DNA of 42,548 nt from Treponema sp. (GCA_017961705.1 JAGCWT010000035.1:1-42548); one strand, 5' to 3'; shown: positions 16,617-25,499, counted from the stretch's first letter. A program made the numbers and translations. The notes: generated by a model from the letters alone, not told the origin.

Positions 16617-18038
16617 ATGGAATTAGAAGAATTCAAAAAGTCATTTAAGGCCCGCTACAAATCCACCAGCTCCTTTTTCTGCGGAATAACGTTAATGGGT
16701 CTGGATGCCTTTATACTCTTGCTTTGCATAGGAACTGGATTCTTCATAGTCAATGCCATAAACAATTCCTGGATAAATTTCCGTTCATTCGTCACATATT
16801 CAAGATATTTGCCGCTTTTTCTTGCTGTTTTCTATGCGGCAAACCTCTACCCAGGCATACTTTTAGCCCCTCAGGAAGAAATCAAGAGAATTTCCCTCTG
16901 CTCCTTCTTTGGACTAATGGGAATTGCAATCAGTATAAACGTTGAGGCAAGGGACCGCTGGCCAATAAGCATCGCCCTTTTGCTGGCATGGCCTTTTGCT
17001 TCCATAATGCTGCCTGTCATGAGAGAAATATTCCACATGGCGTTCAGAAATTCAAAGCTGAATTCCGTGCCTGTAGTGGTATTTTCAAAGGGGGATGCCG
17101 CAAATATTATTGTTGACAGGCTTATAACCCACAAGGAATACATCTACAGCCCCGCCCTGATTATTACCTCTTCTCCGACCCATCCGGAAACATACAATGA
17201 TGTTCCTATCTTTAACTTTAACGAAGAGATATTCAACCTAATAAAGGAACTCAACATAAAGGTAGCCATAATAAGCGACTATTCAGAGCACCTTCCGCTT
17301 TTGCAGACAACTTTCCGCTACCTTATCAAGGTGCCAAAGCAGCAGATTGTAACGAACCTTTCGCTTCACATGAGGGACTTGGGGGGAATCCTTGCATTTT
17401 CTTCCACGAACCAGCTTACAAAGCGCCGTGCCCTTCTAATTAAGAGGCTTATGGACATTTTGCTTTGCCTGGCGACGCTACCAATTGTGCTCCTTGTGTC
17501 CATATTCATAATAATTGCAATAAAAATCGACTCCCCAGGCCCTATCTTCTACGGCCACAAGAGGGTCGGAAAGAACCACCGGGAAATAAAGTGCTGGAAA
17601 TTCCGCTCCATGGGAATTGACTCTGACGAAAAGCTCAAGGAAATCCTTGCAACAGACCCGGTACGCGCCGCCGAATGGGAAAAAGACCGTAAGTTTACGG
17701 ATGACCCCCGCGTAACAAAGGTTGGAAAGTTCCTGAGGAAGACTAGCCTTGATGAATTGCCCCAGCTGTGGAATATCATGGCCGGAGACATGTCTTTTGT
17801 TGGACCCCGCCCGGTTACACAGCCTGAACTTAAAAAATATGGGGAATACGAAGACTACGTTCTTTCTGCTCAACCAGGGCTAAGCGGCATGTGGCAGATT
17901 TCCGGCAGAAGTGACACAGGCTACGAAGAAAGAATTACCTTGGACACATACTACATCCAGAACTGGTCTATCTGGCTTGACCTTTGGATTATCATAAAAA
18001 CAATTTGGGTTGTGCTTAAAGGAAAAGGAGCATACTAG
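16617..18038 (+). CDS. wbaP: Undecaprenyl-phosphate sugar phosphotransferase, WbaP type
   Basis: The 473-residue product has about four N-terminal membrane helices (residues 20-140). A central soluble region resembles a nucleotide-binding fold (about 145-255). A further hydrophobic segment (about 283-305) leads into the polyprenol-phosphate hexose-1-phosphate transferase domain with GPIFYGHKRVG, KFRSM, DELPQLWNI and FVGPRP. It would place a sugar-1-phosphate on undecaprenyl phosphate at the inner membrane, the first step of an O-antigen-like or capsular chain. Galactose or glucose are the usual substrates; motifs do not decide. It has its own promoter and ends directly before the outer-membrane protein gene. 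Confidence 0.9.
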   Translation: MELEEFKKSFKARYKSTSSFFCGITLMGLDAFILLLCIGTGFFIVNAINNSWINFRSFVTYSRYLPLFLAVFYAANLYPGILLAPQEEIKRISLCSFFGLMGIAISINVEARDRWPISIALLLAWPFASIMLPVMREIFHMAFRNSKLNSVPVVVFSKGDAANIIVDRLITHKEYIYSPALIITSSPTHPETYNDVPIFNFNEEIFNLIKELNIKVAIISDYSEHLPLLQTTFRYLIKVPKQQIVTNLSLHMRDLGGILAFSSTNQLTKRRALLIKRLMDILLCLATLPIVLLVSIFIIIAIKIDSPGPIFYGHKRVGKNHREIKCWKFRSMGIDSDEKLKEILATDPVRAAEWEKDRKFTDDPRVTKVGKFLRKTSLDELPQLWNIMAGDMSFVGPRPVTQPELKKYGEYEDYVLSAQPGLSGMWQISGRSDTGYEERITLDTYYIQNWSIWLDLWIIIKTIWVVLKGKGAY

Positions 18039-19667
18039 ATGAATATTACAAAAAGCACAAAAAGGCTGCTTCTTAGCTTTGCCCTTGCCTGTTCAATGGC
18101 GGCTACTTGCTTTCCGCAGGACTTACCGGAAACCGAACAAACAATCCCCCAAGTTTCCTACAGGATAAAGGATGTCAAATACAGTTCAAAGGGGCTAACG
18201 CAAAAGTCAGCCCTTAAGCGCCTCTACAAAATAAGCAAAAAGCAGGTCTTTAAGTCAAAGGAAGAATTGGAAGCCTACATTGCGGACATAAAGCAAAAAT
18301 ACGACAACACAAGGCTCTTTGAGGAAACTCTGATCAAGTACACCCCCCTGGCACAGACGGATGGTATAACTCCTGTGGTACTCGAAATATCTGTTACCGA
18401 AGCCCACAACCTTCTTGCCCTTCCAAAACCCAGCTACAATTCAAATGAAGGTGCCAACCTCAAGGTAAAGCTCAAGGACAAAAACTTTCTGGGAACCCTT
18501 AGCACATTCAACTTGGATGTTAACGCACAGTTTGGAAACAAGGATGAGCCCACAAACTTCAGGAAAATGGAGTTCGGGACAAATTTTGACTATGACTATC
18601 CTTTTGACATTGGCATAACGGAAAACGCATGGACAAACGACGTTTCCTTTTCTTGGACCTTAGGAGAAGGAAAGCCGGAATTTGACCTTTCTACAGGCCT
18701 AAAAATAGGGATTCCGTTCGGCGAGGACAATTCATTCAACATACATGGAACACAATCTGTTGTCCGCGACACTGAATACGAAGAATACGGCGATGAATTG
18801 TATTTTGTTGAGGAAGGCGGCATAGACATGCCTCTCACGATCGGAAAAATAAACAAATTTACGCCTGTGGTATACACACCATCCGCAACAGTTACCTACA
18901 ACTGGGACAAAGACGGAATCTCATCACTAAATGAAGACCTTCTGGGACCGACGCTTAAAATTGCGCACTCAATATCCATAAGCAATGAAAACTGGAAGGG
19001 AAACTTTAGGGAAGGATATTCAGAGTCCATAGAACAGGGATTCAAGTGGAATTTTAAGACGGAAAGCCTTGCCCCTTCCGTGGAGATTGAATCAAAATTC
19101 TTTACGTCTTTCTGGGATTGGGTTGGAATTACGGTTGACGCATACTACTATGTAATAAAGAACGGTCACCAAAACCAGCTTGGCTCAAGGCTTAGGGGAA
19201 TAAAGGATGAGCAGGAATACAAGGATTTTGACAAAGAAGCCCTAGATTCTGACACGGGACTGCAATTCTCCATTGACATGCCCGTACACATAATCACTAC
19301 GCACTGGATGGACTGGGGATATAAGATTTTTGGTTCCTACAATACGGCTCCTGCCCCAATAAAAATCATTGGCTGGCTGCCGCACAAAATATTACCATAT
19401 CTTGATTTTGAATTCCAGCTTTCACCTTTTATGGATATTGGGCTTACCCATAACTATGCTACGGACATGACCTTTAACTACAGGGACGGATTCTACGCAG
19501 CGGGTCTGGAAGCCCTCTTCTTTATGCAGAGGTGGAAGAGCTTTGTAGTACGCGCAAGCATGGGTGTGGACGTAGGAAGATGGCTTGGCGGAAGTCACCT
19601 AAACCAAGACTGGCGTGAACAATGCAAAAAATATGAATTTACCTTTGGCCTTGGCTTGCAGTATTAA
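18039..19667 (+). CDS. Omp85/BamA-like outer-membrane protein with one POTRA-like domain
   Basis: The 542-residue product has a signal peptide (hydrophobic core about 9-24, cleavage probably before QDLPE). Residues 38-125 have the POTRA pattern: VSYRIKDVKYSS, a helix pair with KSALKRLYKISKK, then NTRLFEE and VVLEISVTE. The rest is rich in alternating polar/aromatic strands typical of a beta barrel, with KLKDKNFLGT at its start, and it ends in FTFGLGLQY, an aromatic C-terminus fitting a barrel-insertion signal. It begins on the base after the wbaP stop, so it is co-transcribed. Only one POTRA is seen, against five in BamA. Its role is unknown; export or assembly of a surface product is an inference. 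Confidence 0.7.
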   Translation: MNITKSTKRLLLSFALACSMAATCFPQDLPETEQTIPQVSYRIKDVKYSSKGLTQKSALKRLYKISKKQVFKSKEELEAYIADIKQKYDNTRLFEETLIKYTPLAQTDGITPVVLEISVTEAHNLLALPKPSYNSNEGANLKVKLKDKNFLGTLSTFNLDVNAQFGNKDEPTNFRKMEFGTNFDYDYPFDIGITENAWTNDVSFSWTLGEGKPEFDLSTGLKIGIPFGEDNSFNIHGTQSVVRDTEYEEYGDELYFVEEGGIDMPLTIGKINKFTPVVYTPSATVTYNWDKDGISSLNEDLLGPTLKIAHSISISNENWKGNFREGYSESIEQGFKWNFKTESLAPSVEIESKFFTSFWDWVGITVDAYYYVIKNGHQNQLGSRLRGIKDEQEYKDFDKEALDSDTGLQFSIDMPVHIITTHWMDWGYKIFGSYNTAPAPIKIIGWLPHKILPYLDFEFQLSPFMDIGLTHNYATDMTFNYRDGFYAAGLEALFFMQRWKSFVVRASMGVDVGRWLGGSHLNQDWREQCKKYEFTFGLGLQY

Positions 19668-19679
19668 GGATTTTGCAAA

Positions 19680-19763
19680 ACAAGCCTAGCCCCGATTGGA
19701 AGGGTTGCGCAGCAAGACCGCGAAAGCGGGCCGGAGCGAAAGCGGAGCCCTGGAAAGCGGGTA
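19680..19763. repeat. GC-rich structured intergenic element
   Basis: An 84-base GC-rich block lies between two convergent genes. It contains the tetraloop hairpin CCGC-GAAA-GCGG (19718-19729), a further GCGAAAGCGG-like unit, and GCCCCGATTGGAAGGG near its left end. It codes for nothing convincing. Its composition is like intergenic repeats I associate with Treponema genomes, but no second copy exists here, so its repeat nature is inferred. Confidence 0.4.
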
Positions 19764-19765
19764 AC

Positions 19766-19796
19766 AAAAAAAAATTGCGTAAGGCAAGCCTTACGC
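19766..19796 (-). terminator. Intrinsic terminator of the ispG/TPR-protein transcript
   Basis: GCGTAAGGC (19777-19785) and GCCTTACGC (19788-19796) form a perfect 9-base stem with a 2-base spacer (in practice an 8-base stem with a 4-base loop). On the minus strand it is followed by a run of nine T (19774-19766). It lies 34 bases after the stop at 19830 and ends the whole right-hand minus-strand block. Confidence 0.85.
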
Positions 19797-19829
19797 ACAG
19801 TAAAAAGAGAAATACGCTCCAAGAAATTA

Positions 19830-21053
19830 TTATTGCTGCAGGGGAGCAGGTCCTGTAAGTTTTTCATAGGAACGCTCTGCCCTGTTGCGCCAATAAGATT
19901 CAGGCTCGTAGTCTTTTAGGATAGAGAACAGTTCCTGGGCAAAATTCTTGCATCCGCAGCTGTTTGCAATCTCGGCAAAATTAAAGTACATCTGCCAAAT
20001 ACCGTTTTTGTTGCCCCAGCTAACAATGTCGCTGTAGGCCGAGGCATTTTTTAAGAGGTCTGCAAAGGAGGTATAGCTATAATCCGTAAGACGGTCCTTT
20101 AGAATTTCCTCGATTTTTGTCAAGGCAGTTATGCATCCGAGTGCTGAACAGCGGAGTGCCTTTTCGTTTTGCCCCTGCTTAAAGTAGAAATCAGAAAGAC
20201 CAACCAAAGCCTTTGTGGAAATGTCTGAGTCGTTGCGGTACATAAGGAAGAATTTTTCAACGCTATCCGCACGGTTTGTCTTTATGAGCCTTACGATAGA
20301 ATTCATATAGGCTCTTTTATTGTGAATGTTCTTTGAATTTTCAATATCAGCCTTGTCTTTGGAAGCCTTGGTAGCATTCAGTGCAGCATTTGCGTCCTTG
20401 GGCTCTTCGTCTGCATAGTATTTGTCGTCTTTTAGTATGTTCTTAAAATAGCGCTCGTAACCGTCATTGTCATGCTTGTCTTTTGAAATTTCAGCCAATT
20501 CATATAGAATGTCATACTTTAGGTCTGGGACGTTCAGTATGTCCTTTTTGTCATAAGCCTTGTTCATATAGTCTTCGGCAACGGAAGTTTCACCTTCCAG
20601 CCTGTAAATCTTGCCAATCAAAAAGTCAGACTCAGGAAAATTCTTGGTTCTTATTATGAAATCCTTAAGCACGGAATATTTTCCGCTGAACCTGTCTTTT
20701 CCATACTTGTCCACATAGTTTTCTATTACATCTATAGCCTTTGTCTGGTTCCTCTGCCTAAGTTCGCTCATAATGTCGTCAAGGGAATCACCAGCTTTTC
20801 TTACGGCTGCAATTTTCTGGGTCTGTTCAAGGATTTTAAGCTCACTTTCCACGACCTTTAGACGTTCATCCTTGGCTTTTTCTGCCAAAGACAAGGCCTT
20901 ACCATAGTCTCCGTTTTCAAAAGCATTCTGGGCATAACGCAATGTCAAAAAATAATCGGCTTCTGCATTGGACTTTGCAAACGCAAGCGGGCAACAAACT
21001 GAAAAAATAGCGGCAAAAGTCAAGGAAACGAGTTTTTTTCTAATTGTCTTCAT
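19830..21053 (-). CDS. Secreted TPR-like helical-repeat protein, unknown function
   Basis: The 407-residue product has a clear signal peptide (MKTIRKK, hydrophobic core 8-25, probable cleavage after AFA), so it is likely periplasmic. Segments such as FLTLRYAQNAFENGDYGKALSLAEKA at about 36-61, ALVGLSDFYFKQGQNEKALRCS and the C-terminal FAEIANSCGCKNFAQELFSIL fit degenerate tetratricopeptide repeats, which mediate protein binding. A charged central stretch (about 225-250, with DANAALNATKASKDK) separates two helical blocks. It starts 25 bases after ispG, with GGGAG about 10 bases upstream, and ends before the terminator. No family beyond TPR-like is recognised. Confidence 0.7.
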   Translation of the reverse strand: MKTIRKKLVSLTFAAIFSVCCPLAFAKSNAEADYFLTLRYAQNAFENGDYGKALSLAEKAKDERLKVVESELKILEQTQKIAAVRKAGDSLDDIMSELRQRNQTKAIDVIENYVDKYGKDRFSGKYSVLKDFIIRTKNFPESDFLIGKIYRLEGETSVAEDYMNKAYDKKDILNVPDLKYDILYELAEISKDKHDNDGYERYFKNILKDDKYYADEEPKDANAALNATKASKDKADIENSKNIHNKRAYMNSIVRLIKTNRADSVEKFFLMYRNDSDISTKALVGLSDFYFKQGQNEKALRCSALGCITALTKIEEILKDRLTDYSYTSFADLLKNASAYSDIVSWGNKNGIWQMYFNFAEIANSCGCKNFAQELFSILKDYEPESYWRNRAERSYEKLTGPAPLQQ

Positions 21054-21078
21054 ATTTAAACGACTCCCAGGAATAATT

Positions 21079-22176
21079 TTACAATGAATTCAGTTCTTCT
21101 CTGAATATCTTATCGGCATCTTTGGAAGGAATTGTTCGCACTATTTTGCCCTTCTTGAAAATAATGACCTTGTCTCCGCCACCTGCAATTCCAAGGTCTG
21201 CGTGCTTGCCTTCTCCAGGTCCATTAACAATACATCCCATGACGGCAATAGTTACATCTTTTTTTAAGGAATAGAGTTCATTCTGCCATTTTTCCATAAA
21301 ACCATGCACGTCAAAGCCCAGACGGCCGCATCTTGGACAGCTAACAAGTGTAACGCCAGCTTCTCTTTTTCCGCATTCATGGAGTATCTCACGGCCTGCT
21401 ATAACTTCGTTTTCCGGAGCGGATGAAAGGCTTACGCGGATTGTGGAACCAAGGCCTTCTTTTAGCAGGGTTGAAAATGCAAGCGTTGACTTTACTACAC
21501 CGCTTATAAGGGGGCCAGCTTCTGTAACGCCTATGTGAAGGGGAATGTCGCTTTCTTTTGCAAATTCTTCGTTGGCTTCTATTGTTTCCTGGACGGAAGA
21601 TGCCTTCATGCTTACGACTACGTTCTTAAAGTCAAGGTCTTCAAAAACTGAGGCTTCACGCATGGCTGTCTCTGCAAGGGCTTTTGCGCGTGTCATTCTT
21701 TTTTCTTCTACCCAGGCTTCAAGGTCTTTTGGAAGGCTTCCTGTGTTTACGCCTATTCTTATGGCAACACCCTTTTCTTTGCAGGCATTGACCACTTTTT
21801 CTACCCTGTCACGGCTTCCTATGTTGCCGGGATTTATCCTGATTACGGAGACGGGGCCTGACTTTAGCGTTTCAAGTGCCAGGCGGTAGTCAAAATGAAT
21901 GTCCGCAACAAGAGGCACGTCTGTGTGGGAGGCTATTATTCCAAGTGCTGCGGCGCTTTGCATATCGGGGACTGCAAAACGGATTATGTCGCAGCCAAGG
22001 GACTTTAGGGTGTTTATTTGCCTAAGGATTTGCTGCAGGTGCTCTGAGCCCTCCGTTACATCGGTAATGCCTTCTTTCCACATTGTCTGAATTGTAACTG
22101 GATTGTCTCCGCCAACAAGTATTTTCCTTATTCCGCTGAATCCGCCTACTGTAACGACCCTTGGTGTCTTGAACAT
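21079..22176 (-). CDS. ispG: 4-hydroxy-3-methylbut-2-enyl diphosphate synthase IspG
   Basis: The 365-residue product is the standard bacterial IspG (GcpE) without the plant-type insertion. It has RKILVGGDNPVTIQTMWKEG at the start (a TIM barrel begins here) and the cluster cysteines at 280 and 283 (CPRCGR) and 315 (MGC). The nearby conserved glutamate is at 322 in NGPGE. It makes HMBPP in the MEP isoprenoid pathway using a [4Fe-4S] cluster. It lies 100 bases downstream of atpK, after a probable terminator, and is followed by the TPR-like gene. GGGGC precedes the ATG. Confidence 0.95.
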   Translation of the reverse strand: MFKTPRVVTVGGFSGIRKILVGGDNPVTIQTMWKEGITDVTEGSEHLQQILRQINTLKSLGCDIIRFAVPDMQSAAALGIIASHTDVPLVADIHFDYRLALETLKSGPVSVIRINPGNIGSRDRVEKVVNACKEKGVAIRIGVNTGSLPKDLEAWVEEKRMTRAKALAETAMREASVFEDLDFKNVVVSMKASSVQETIEANEEFAKESDIPLHIGVTEAGPLISGVVKSTLAFSTLLKEGLGSTIRVSLSSAPENEVIAGREILHECGKREAGVTLVSCPRCGRLGFDVHGFMEKWQNELYSLKKDVTIAVMGCIVNGPGEGKHADLGIAGGGDKVIIFKKGKIVRTIPSKDADKIFREELNSL

Positions 22177-22191
22177 AATCTTTGCCCCTTT

Positions 22192-22235
22192 AAAATAAGG
22201 GACTGCCCCTTCCCGCTTTATGGGAAAGAGCAGCC
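22192..22235 (-). terminator. Probable terminator or attenuator after atpK
   Basis: On the minus strand the sequence GGCTGCTCTTTCCC (22235-22222) can pair with GGGAAGGGGCAGTCCC (to 22199), with a few G-U or mismatched positions, around a short AT-rich loop. It is followed by a weak T-rich tract (TTATTTTA). It would end or reduce V-ATPase transcription before ispG. The weak T tract lowers confidence. Confidence 0.5.
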
Positions 22236-22276
22236 TTTTTAGAAAATTGTAAATCTACTATGATATGGTCTGCCGA

Positions 22277-22729
22277 TTAGAGCTGAACCATCATGCCGAA
22301 TACCATGCTGAACAAAGCGATTGTTTCGCAAAGACCAACTACCATGATGTAGTTTGTAAAGCCCTTACCTGTTTCGCCAAGAGCATCGGAACCAGCAGCA
22401 CCAGCTTTTCCCTGTGCGATTGCAGACATACACATAGAAAGACCACATGCAATACCAAGACCCAAGAGGAAGAGACCGCCAGTCTTATAAGCTTCTTCTG
22501 CAAGAGCCTTTGCCTTTCCAAGCATGTTGTTCATAAGAAGGAAGCCGTAAATTGTCTGTGTAAGAGGAGCACCAGCAAAAACAACCAGAAGGAAGGGAGC
22601 AGGCTTGTTGTTCAAGTAACATCTTTTCCATGCTCCAATAGCACCCTGGCCTGCAATACCGATACCAATTGCACTTCCCATAGCGGCAATGCCCATAACA
22701 ACACCAGCACCAATCATACCCCAGTTCAT
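22277..22729 (-). CDS. atpK: V-type ATPase subunit K (membrane rotor ring)
   Basis: The 150-residue product has four membrane helices in two homologous hairpins, the V-type doubled form of subunit c. Residues known to hold Na+ in the Enterococcus hirae NtpK ring appear conserved: Thr57 and Gln58 with Tyr61 (LTQTIYGF), Gln106 (IAQGK) and the carboxylate Glu135 (LCETIA). This suggests sodium rather than proton coupling. The ring carries ions through the membrane against subunit I. It is last in the V-ATPase operon, after a 112-base gap containing two hairpins, and has an excellent Shine-Dalgarno sequence, fitting the need for many copies. Confidence 0.95.
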   Translation of the reverse strand: MNWGMIGAGVVMGIAAMGSAIGIGIAGQGAIGAWKRCYLNNKPAPFLLVVFAGAPLTQTIYGFLLMNNMLGKAKALAEEAYKTGGLFLLGLGIACGLSMCMSAIAQGKAGAAGSDALGETGKGFTNYIMVVGLCETIALFSMVFGMMVQL

Positions 22730-22735
22730 AATTAA

Positions 22736-22795
22736 CTCCTTAAGCCCTTTTTGGGCAGTTTATTATTCTATTTAAAGACGGGCACAAAACCCGCC
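22736..22795 (-). promoter_or_regulatory. atpI-atpK intercistronic hairpins and strong atpK ribosome binding site
   Basis: On the minus strand GGCGGG (22795-22790) pairs with CCCGTC (22782-22777), followed by TTTAAAT. Then GCCC-AAAAA-GGGC (22756-22744) forms a small hairpin. Directly after it AAGGAG (22741-22736) sits 6 bases before the atpK ATG. This could protect or boost the K message relative to the other subunits. Confidence 0.5.
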
Positions 22796-22841
22796 TGTTA
22801 TCAAATTTTAGCTCTGCAAAAGCAGACTTCCGACAAAAAGC

Positions 22842-24851
22842 CTATTCTTCACCAAAAGGTTTTGCACCTTCACTGAAAGGCCTGTATTTTGTTCCACTCC
22901 ATGTCATTCCCAAGTGAGTTGAGAATTCAAGGGTGTTAAGACGTACGCCGTGAACGATTACGGAAAGAAGGTTCAGCATCATGTTCAGTCCGTGACCAAA
23001 CACAAGGAGAACTACCGCAAAGATTACGAGCGCAAGTCTGCCGAACATTGGACCAGCCATTGAGTTTACCGTACTGCTGATTGCAGCTCCCGCAAGAGCT
23101 ACAGCCCAAAGGCGGATGTAAGAAACAATGTCCGAGAACACGTTTACGATACCCAAAAGCACGCTAATGATGTTCTTGCAGCTTTCCAAGACAGACTTTC
23201 CTATGCTTCCGTCATAATTGGAGAAGACAAAGCTTAACGCAAATCCGAACAAAAGTACACCTATACAGATAATAGGAAGATTTGACGGGAAGGTAAAGCC
23301 GAATGCCTTTATAGGAATGCCAGTGTCGCTCAGAGGGAACTTGTTGGAATCAACAACCATGTTCATTACAACGTAGAACATGCCCCAAAGCTGCATTAGG
23401 GAACCCAATTCACCAATAGCCTTAAGACTCTTTCTGTTGCTTACTATGCCCTTTATGTGTGCAATGCTAAGCTGAATCAATGCAAGGGCAAAGCAGAAGA
23501 CCTTCTGGTTGGTGTTGGAGGCATCCTCTCCCACCGTATTAGCGGCAAAAGGACTTGCAGAAGAAAGCCCCTTGAACCAAGACGGCAGCCTTTCTGCGGA
23601 GATTCCGAAGAGGGAGCATGTGAGTGTTCCCCAAACCATCGTACAGGCACCCAAAAGGATTACGAGCACAGGAAGCGACCTTGAGCCTTTTTTGCTCTTG
23701 AAGTAAAGCAAAAGACCCAAAAGCGCAATCAAAAGGCCGTAGCCAGCATCCGCAAAAATCATTGCAAAGAATATGCAGAAGAACATCAGGAACCAACCCG
23801 AAATATCATATTCATGATAGCCCGGAGTTACGTCCAAGAAGTCTGTAAGTGGATAGATGAGGCTTACAAGCTTGTTGTTGTGAAGCTTTGTAGGAACAAA
23901 GTCTTCTTCCGCGGGATCTGAAACGGCATAAGCCCATTCATTAGCCCTGCATTCGCTTTCAAACTTGTCCATTGAGTCAACAGGAACATAGCCTGTAACC
24001 CATGCAAGGGAACTTCCGCTTTCTTCTTCCTCGGCCTTTGCCTGTGCAAGAGCATCTTCTACGGTCATTGGCTCCAAAGAATCTTTAGCTTCTTCCGCCT
24101 TTCCGCTTTCGTCACGTTCCATTCCGCTGTAGACATTTTCAAATTCGATGTCTGTTGCAAGAGAATTCTTTAAGTCTGCAAGAACAGAGCGGTACTTTTT
24201 GTCTTCGGTAAGCTCGCTTTCTATCTGAGCGATTCTTGCCTTTGACTCCGCAATGTCGGCAGCAATTTTGTCCGTAGAACGATCCGGCACCGGTACAGAA
24301 TATGCTTCCGGAGGCAGATCCGCTGGCCTATCCGTTACTTCTGTTTCCGAAAGAAGCAGAAAACGCGCGGTCTTGTTAACGGAATTTACCAGTATGGTCT
24401 TTGATTCCTTGCCCACAAGCGAATACTTGTCCAGAGGAATCTCGAACATATAAAGGAATATTCCCTTTTCTGAAAGATATGCAAAATCATCCGGGTCTAC
24501 TGACCCCCAGGAAGAAAGCCTTTCAAGCTCGATTATATCCTGTGAGATTTTGTCCAGCAGGGACTTCTTTTTGTCATTCAGGGAAACAATTTCCTTAGCC
24601 TTTTCTATTGCGCCTTCTTTAGAAAGCTTTACCTGAACCGGCAACTGCTTTTTAGGCAACTTTATTTCATCAATGATAGAAATAGCCTTGTCTGCGGCAG
24701 CTGAATTTTCCTTGTACAAAGCAAGAACCGGACCTTTGCCCTGGACTGTCTCCAAATGAAGCAGGCCCATCTTGCGAAGTTTCTTTAAAGACTCCTTGCG
24801 GTGCGAATTCAATACGACAAGGGAAACTTTTTTCATCTGAACAATTGCCAT
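22842..24851 (-). CDS. atpI: V-type ATPase subunit I (membrane stator, subunit a homologue)
   Basis: The 669-residue product has a soluble, partly coiled-coil N-terminal half (about 1-340) and a C-terminal half with seven to eight membrane helices. The essential stator arginine lies at residue 580 in SYIRLWAVALAG, matching the conserved helix that faces the rotor carboxylate. Together with subunit K it forms the ion path. Its ATG overlaps the subunit D stop by one base (TAATG). The C-terminus ends in a short hydrophilic tail with FSEGAKPFGEE. Confidence 0.95.
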   Translation of the reverse strand: MAIVQMKKVSLVVLNSHRKESLKKLRKMGLLHLETVQGKGPVLALYKENSAAADKAISIIDEIKLPKKQLPVQVKLSKEGAIEKAKEIVSLNDKKKSLLDKISQDIIELERLSSWGSVDPDDFAYLSEKGIFLYMFEIPLDKYSLVGKESKTILVNSVNKTARFLLLSETEVTDRPADLPPEAYSVPVPDRSTDKIAADIAESKARIAQIESELTEDKKYRSVLADLKNSLATDIEFENVYSGMERDESGKAEEAKDSLEPMTVEDALAQAKAEEEESGSSLAWVTGYVPVDSMDKFESECRANEWAYAVSDPAEEDFVPTKLHNNKLVSLIYPLTDFLDVTPGYHEYDISGWFLMFFCIFFAMIFADAGYGLLIALLGLLLYFKSKKGSRSLPVLVILLGACTMVWGTLTCSLFGISAERLPSWFKGLSSASPFAANTVGEDASNTNQKVFCFALALIQLSIAHIKGIVSNRKSLKAIGELGSLMQLWGMFYVVMNMVVDSNKFPLSDTGIPIKAFGFTFPSNLPIICIGVLLFGFALSFVFSNYDGSIGKSVLESCKNIISVLLGIVNVFSDIVSYIRLWAVALAGAAISSTVNSMAGPMFGRLALVIFAVVLLVFGHGLNMMLNLLSVIVHGVRLNTLEFSTHLGMTWSGTKYRPFSEGAKPFGEE

Positions 24852-25480
24852 TATTTGCCTCCCTCGTCTTTTGCATCTGAAGACACCACGTTCTGGAGCT
24901 TCTTCTTTGAAATCTTTGAGCGTACAACGGCGGCAACCTGTTCATCGCCAAGGAAAACACCAATTTTCTTGATGTTAGCCTTTGTTTCGGGAATCTTAAC
25001 CTTCTCGAAAAGGTTTACGCGCTGTGTCGTAGTACGCAGTTCCTTGGAAAGAAGCCTTACCTGCTCTTCAAGCACTTCTGCCTGAAGGTCAAGCTCCAGA
25101 GCCTTTTCCATGCGGTCTGCAGCCATGTCTATCCACAAAGGTGTTGAATAAAGGTCGTAGTCTCCGCGGCCAAAATCAGCACCCTCATAAATTGGAATCT
25201 TTACGCCGGCAATGTTGCCCCAGCCCTTCTTAATGTTCCTTACGGTGACCATGTCGGGCTTGAATGCATCCTGTTCGCCGAAGACGGAAATCCATTTTTC
25301 AAAGTCCTCTTCCAGAGATTTTTTCTGGGCACGGACTTCCCTGGCCTTTTCGTCTATCGTTCGTATTTCTGACTGCAGCTGCTGTTTTTTAAGCGTAAGG
25401 GTCGGAAGATAGCGCTGGTACATCTTAAGCGCGTCTTTCTGAACCTTCTGCTCATTTTTAGTCAGCTTTATCTTAGCCAT
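24851..25480 (-). CDS. atpD: V-type ATPase subunit D (central stalk)
   Basis: The 209-residue product is largely helical with a long coiled coil at both ends, as in subunit D, the rotor shaft equivalent to F-type gamma. It begins MAKIKLTKNEQKVQKDALKM and shows the basic, heptad-like N-terminal helix and the C-terminal helix LRTTTQRVNLFEKVKIPE, a family hallmark. It starts 19 bases after subunit B with GGGAG upstream, and overlaps subunit I by one base. Confidence 0.93.
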   Translation of the reverse strand: MAKIKLTKNEQKVQKDALKMYQRYLPTLTLKKQQLQSEIRTIDEKAREVRAQKKSLEEDFEKWISVFGEQDAFKPDMVTVRNIKKGWGNIAGVKIPIYEGADFGRGDYDLYSTPLWIDMAADRMEKALELDLQAEVLEEQVRLLSKELRTTTQRVNLFEKVKIPETKANIKKIGVFLGDEQVAAVVRSKISKKKLQNVVSSDAKDEGGK

Positions 25481-25499
25481 TAATCAAGCTCCCAAAAAA

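Noticed and set aside
10582..19822. 15-base match AGAAATACGCTCCAA at about 10582 and 19808, both in intergenic DNA
   Set aside because: One such match in 42 kb is expected by chance, and flanks do not align further.
22265..22735. 156-codon plus-strand frame antisense to atpK
   Set aside because: It is a shadow of the highly conserved subunit K gene; its peptide is Cys/His/Thr-rich without family resemblance.
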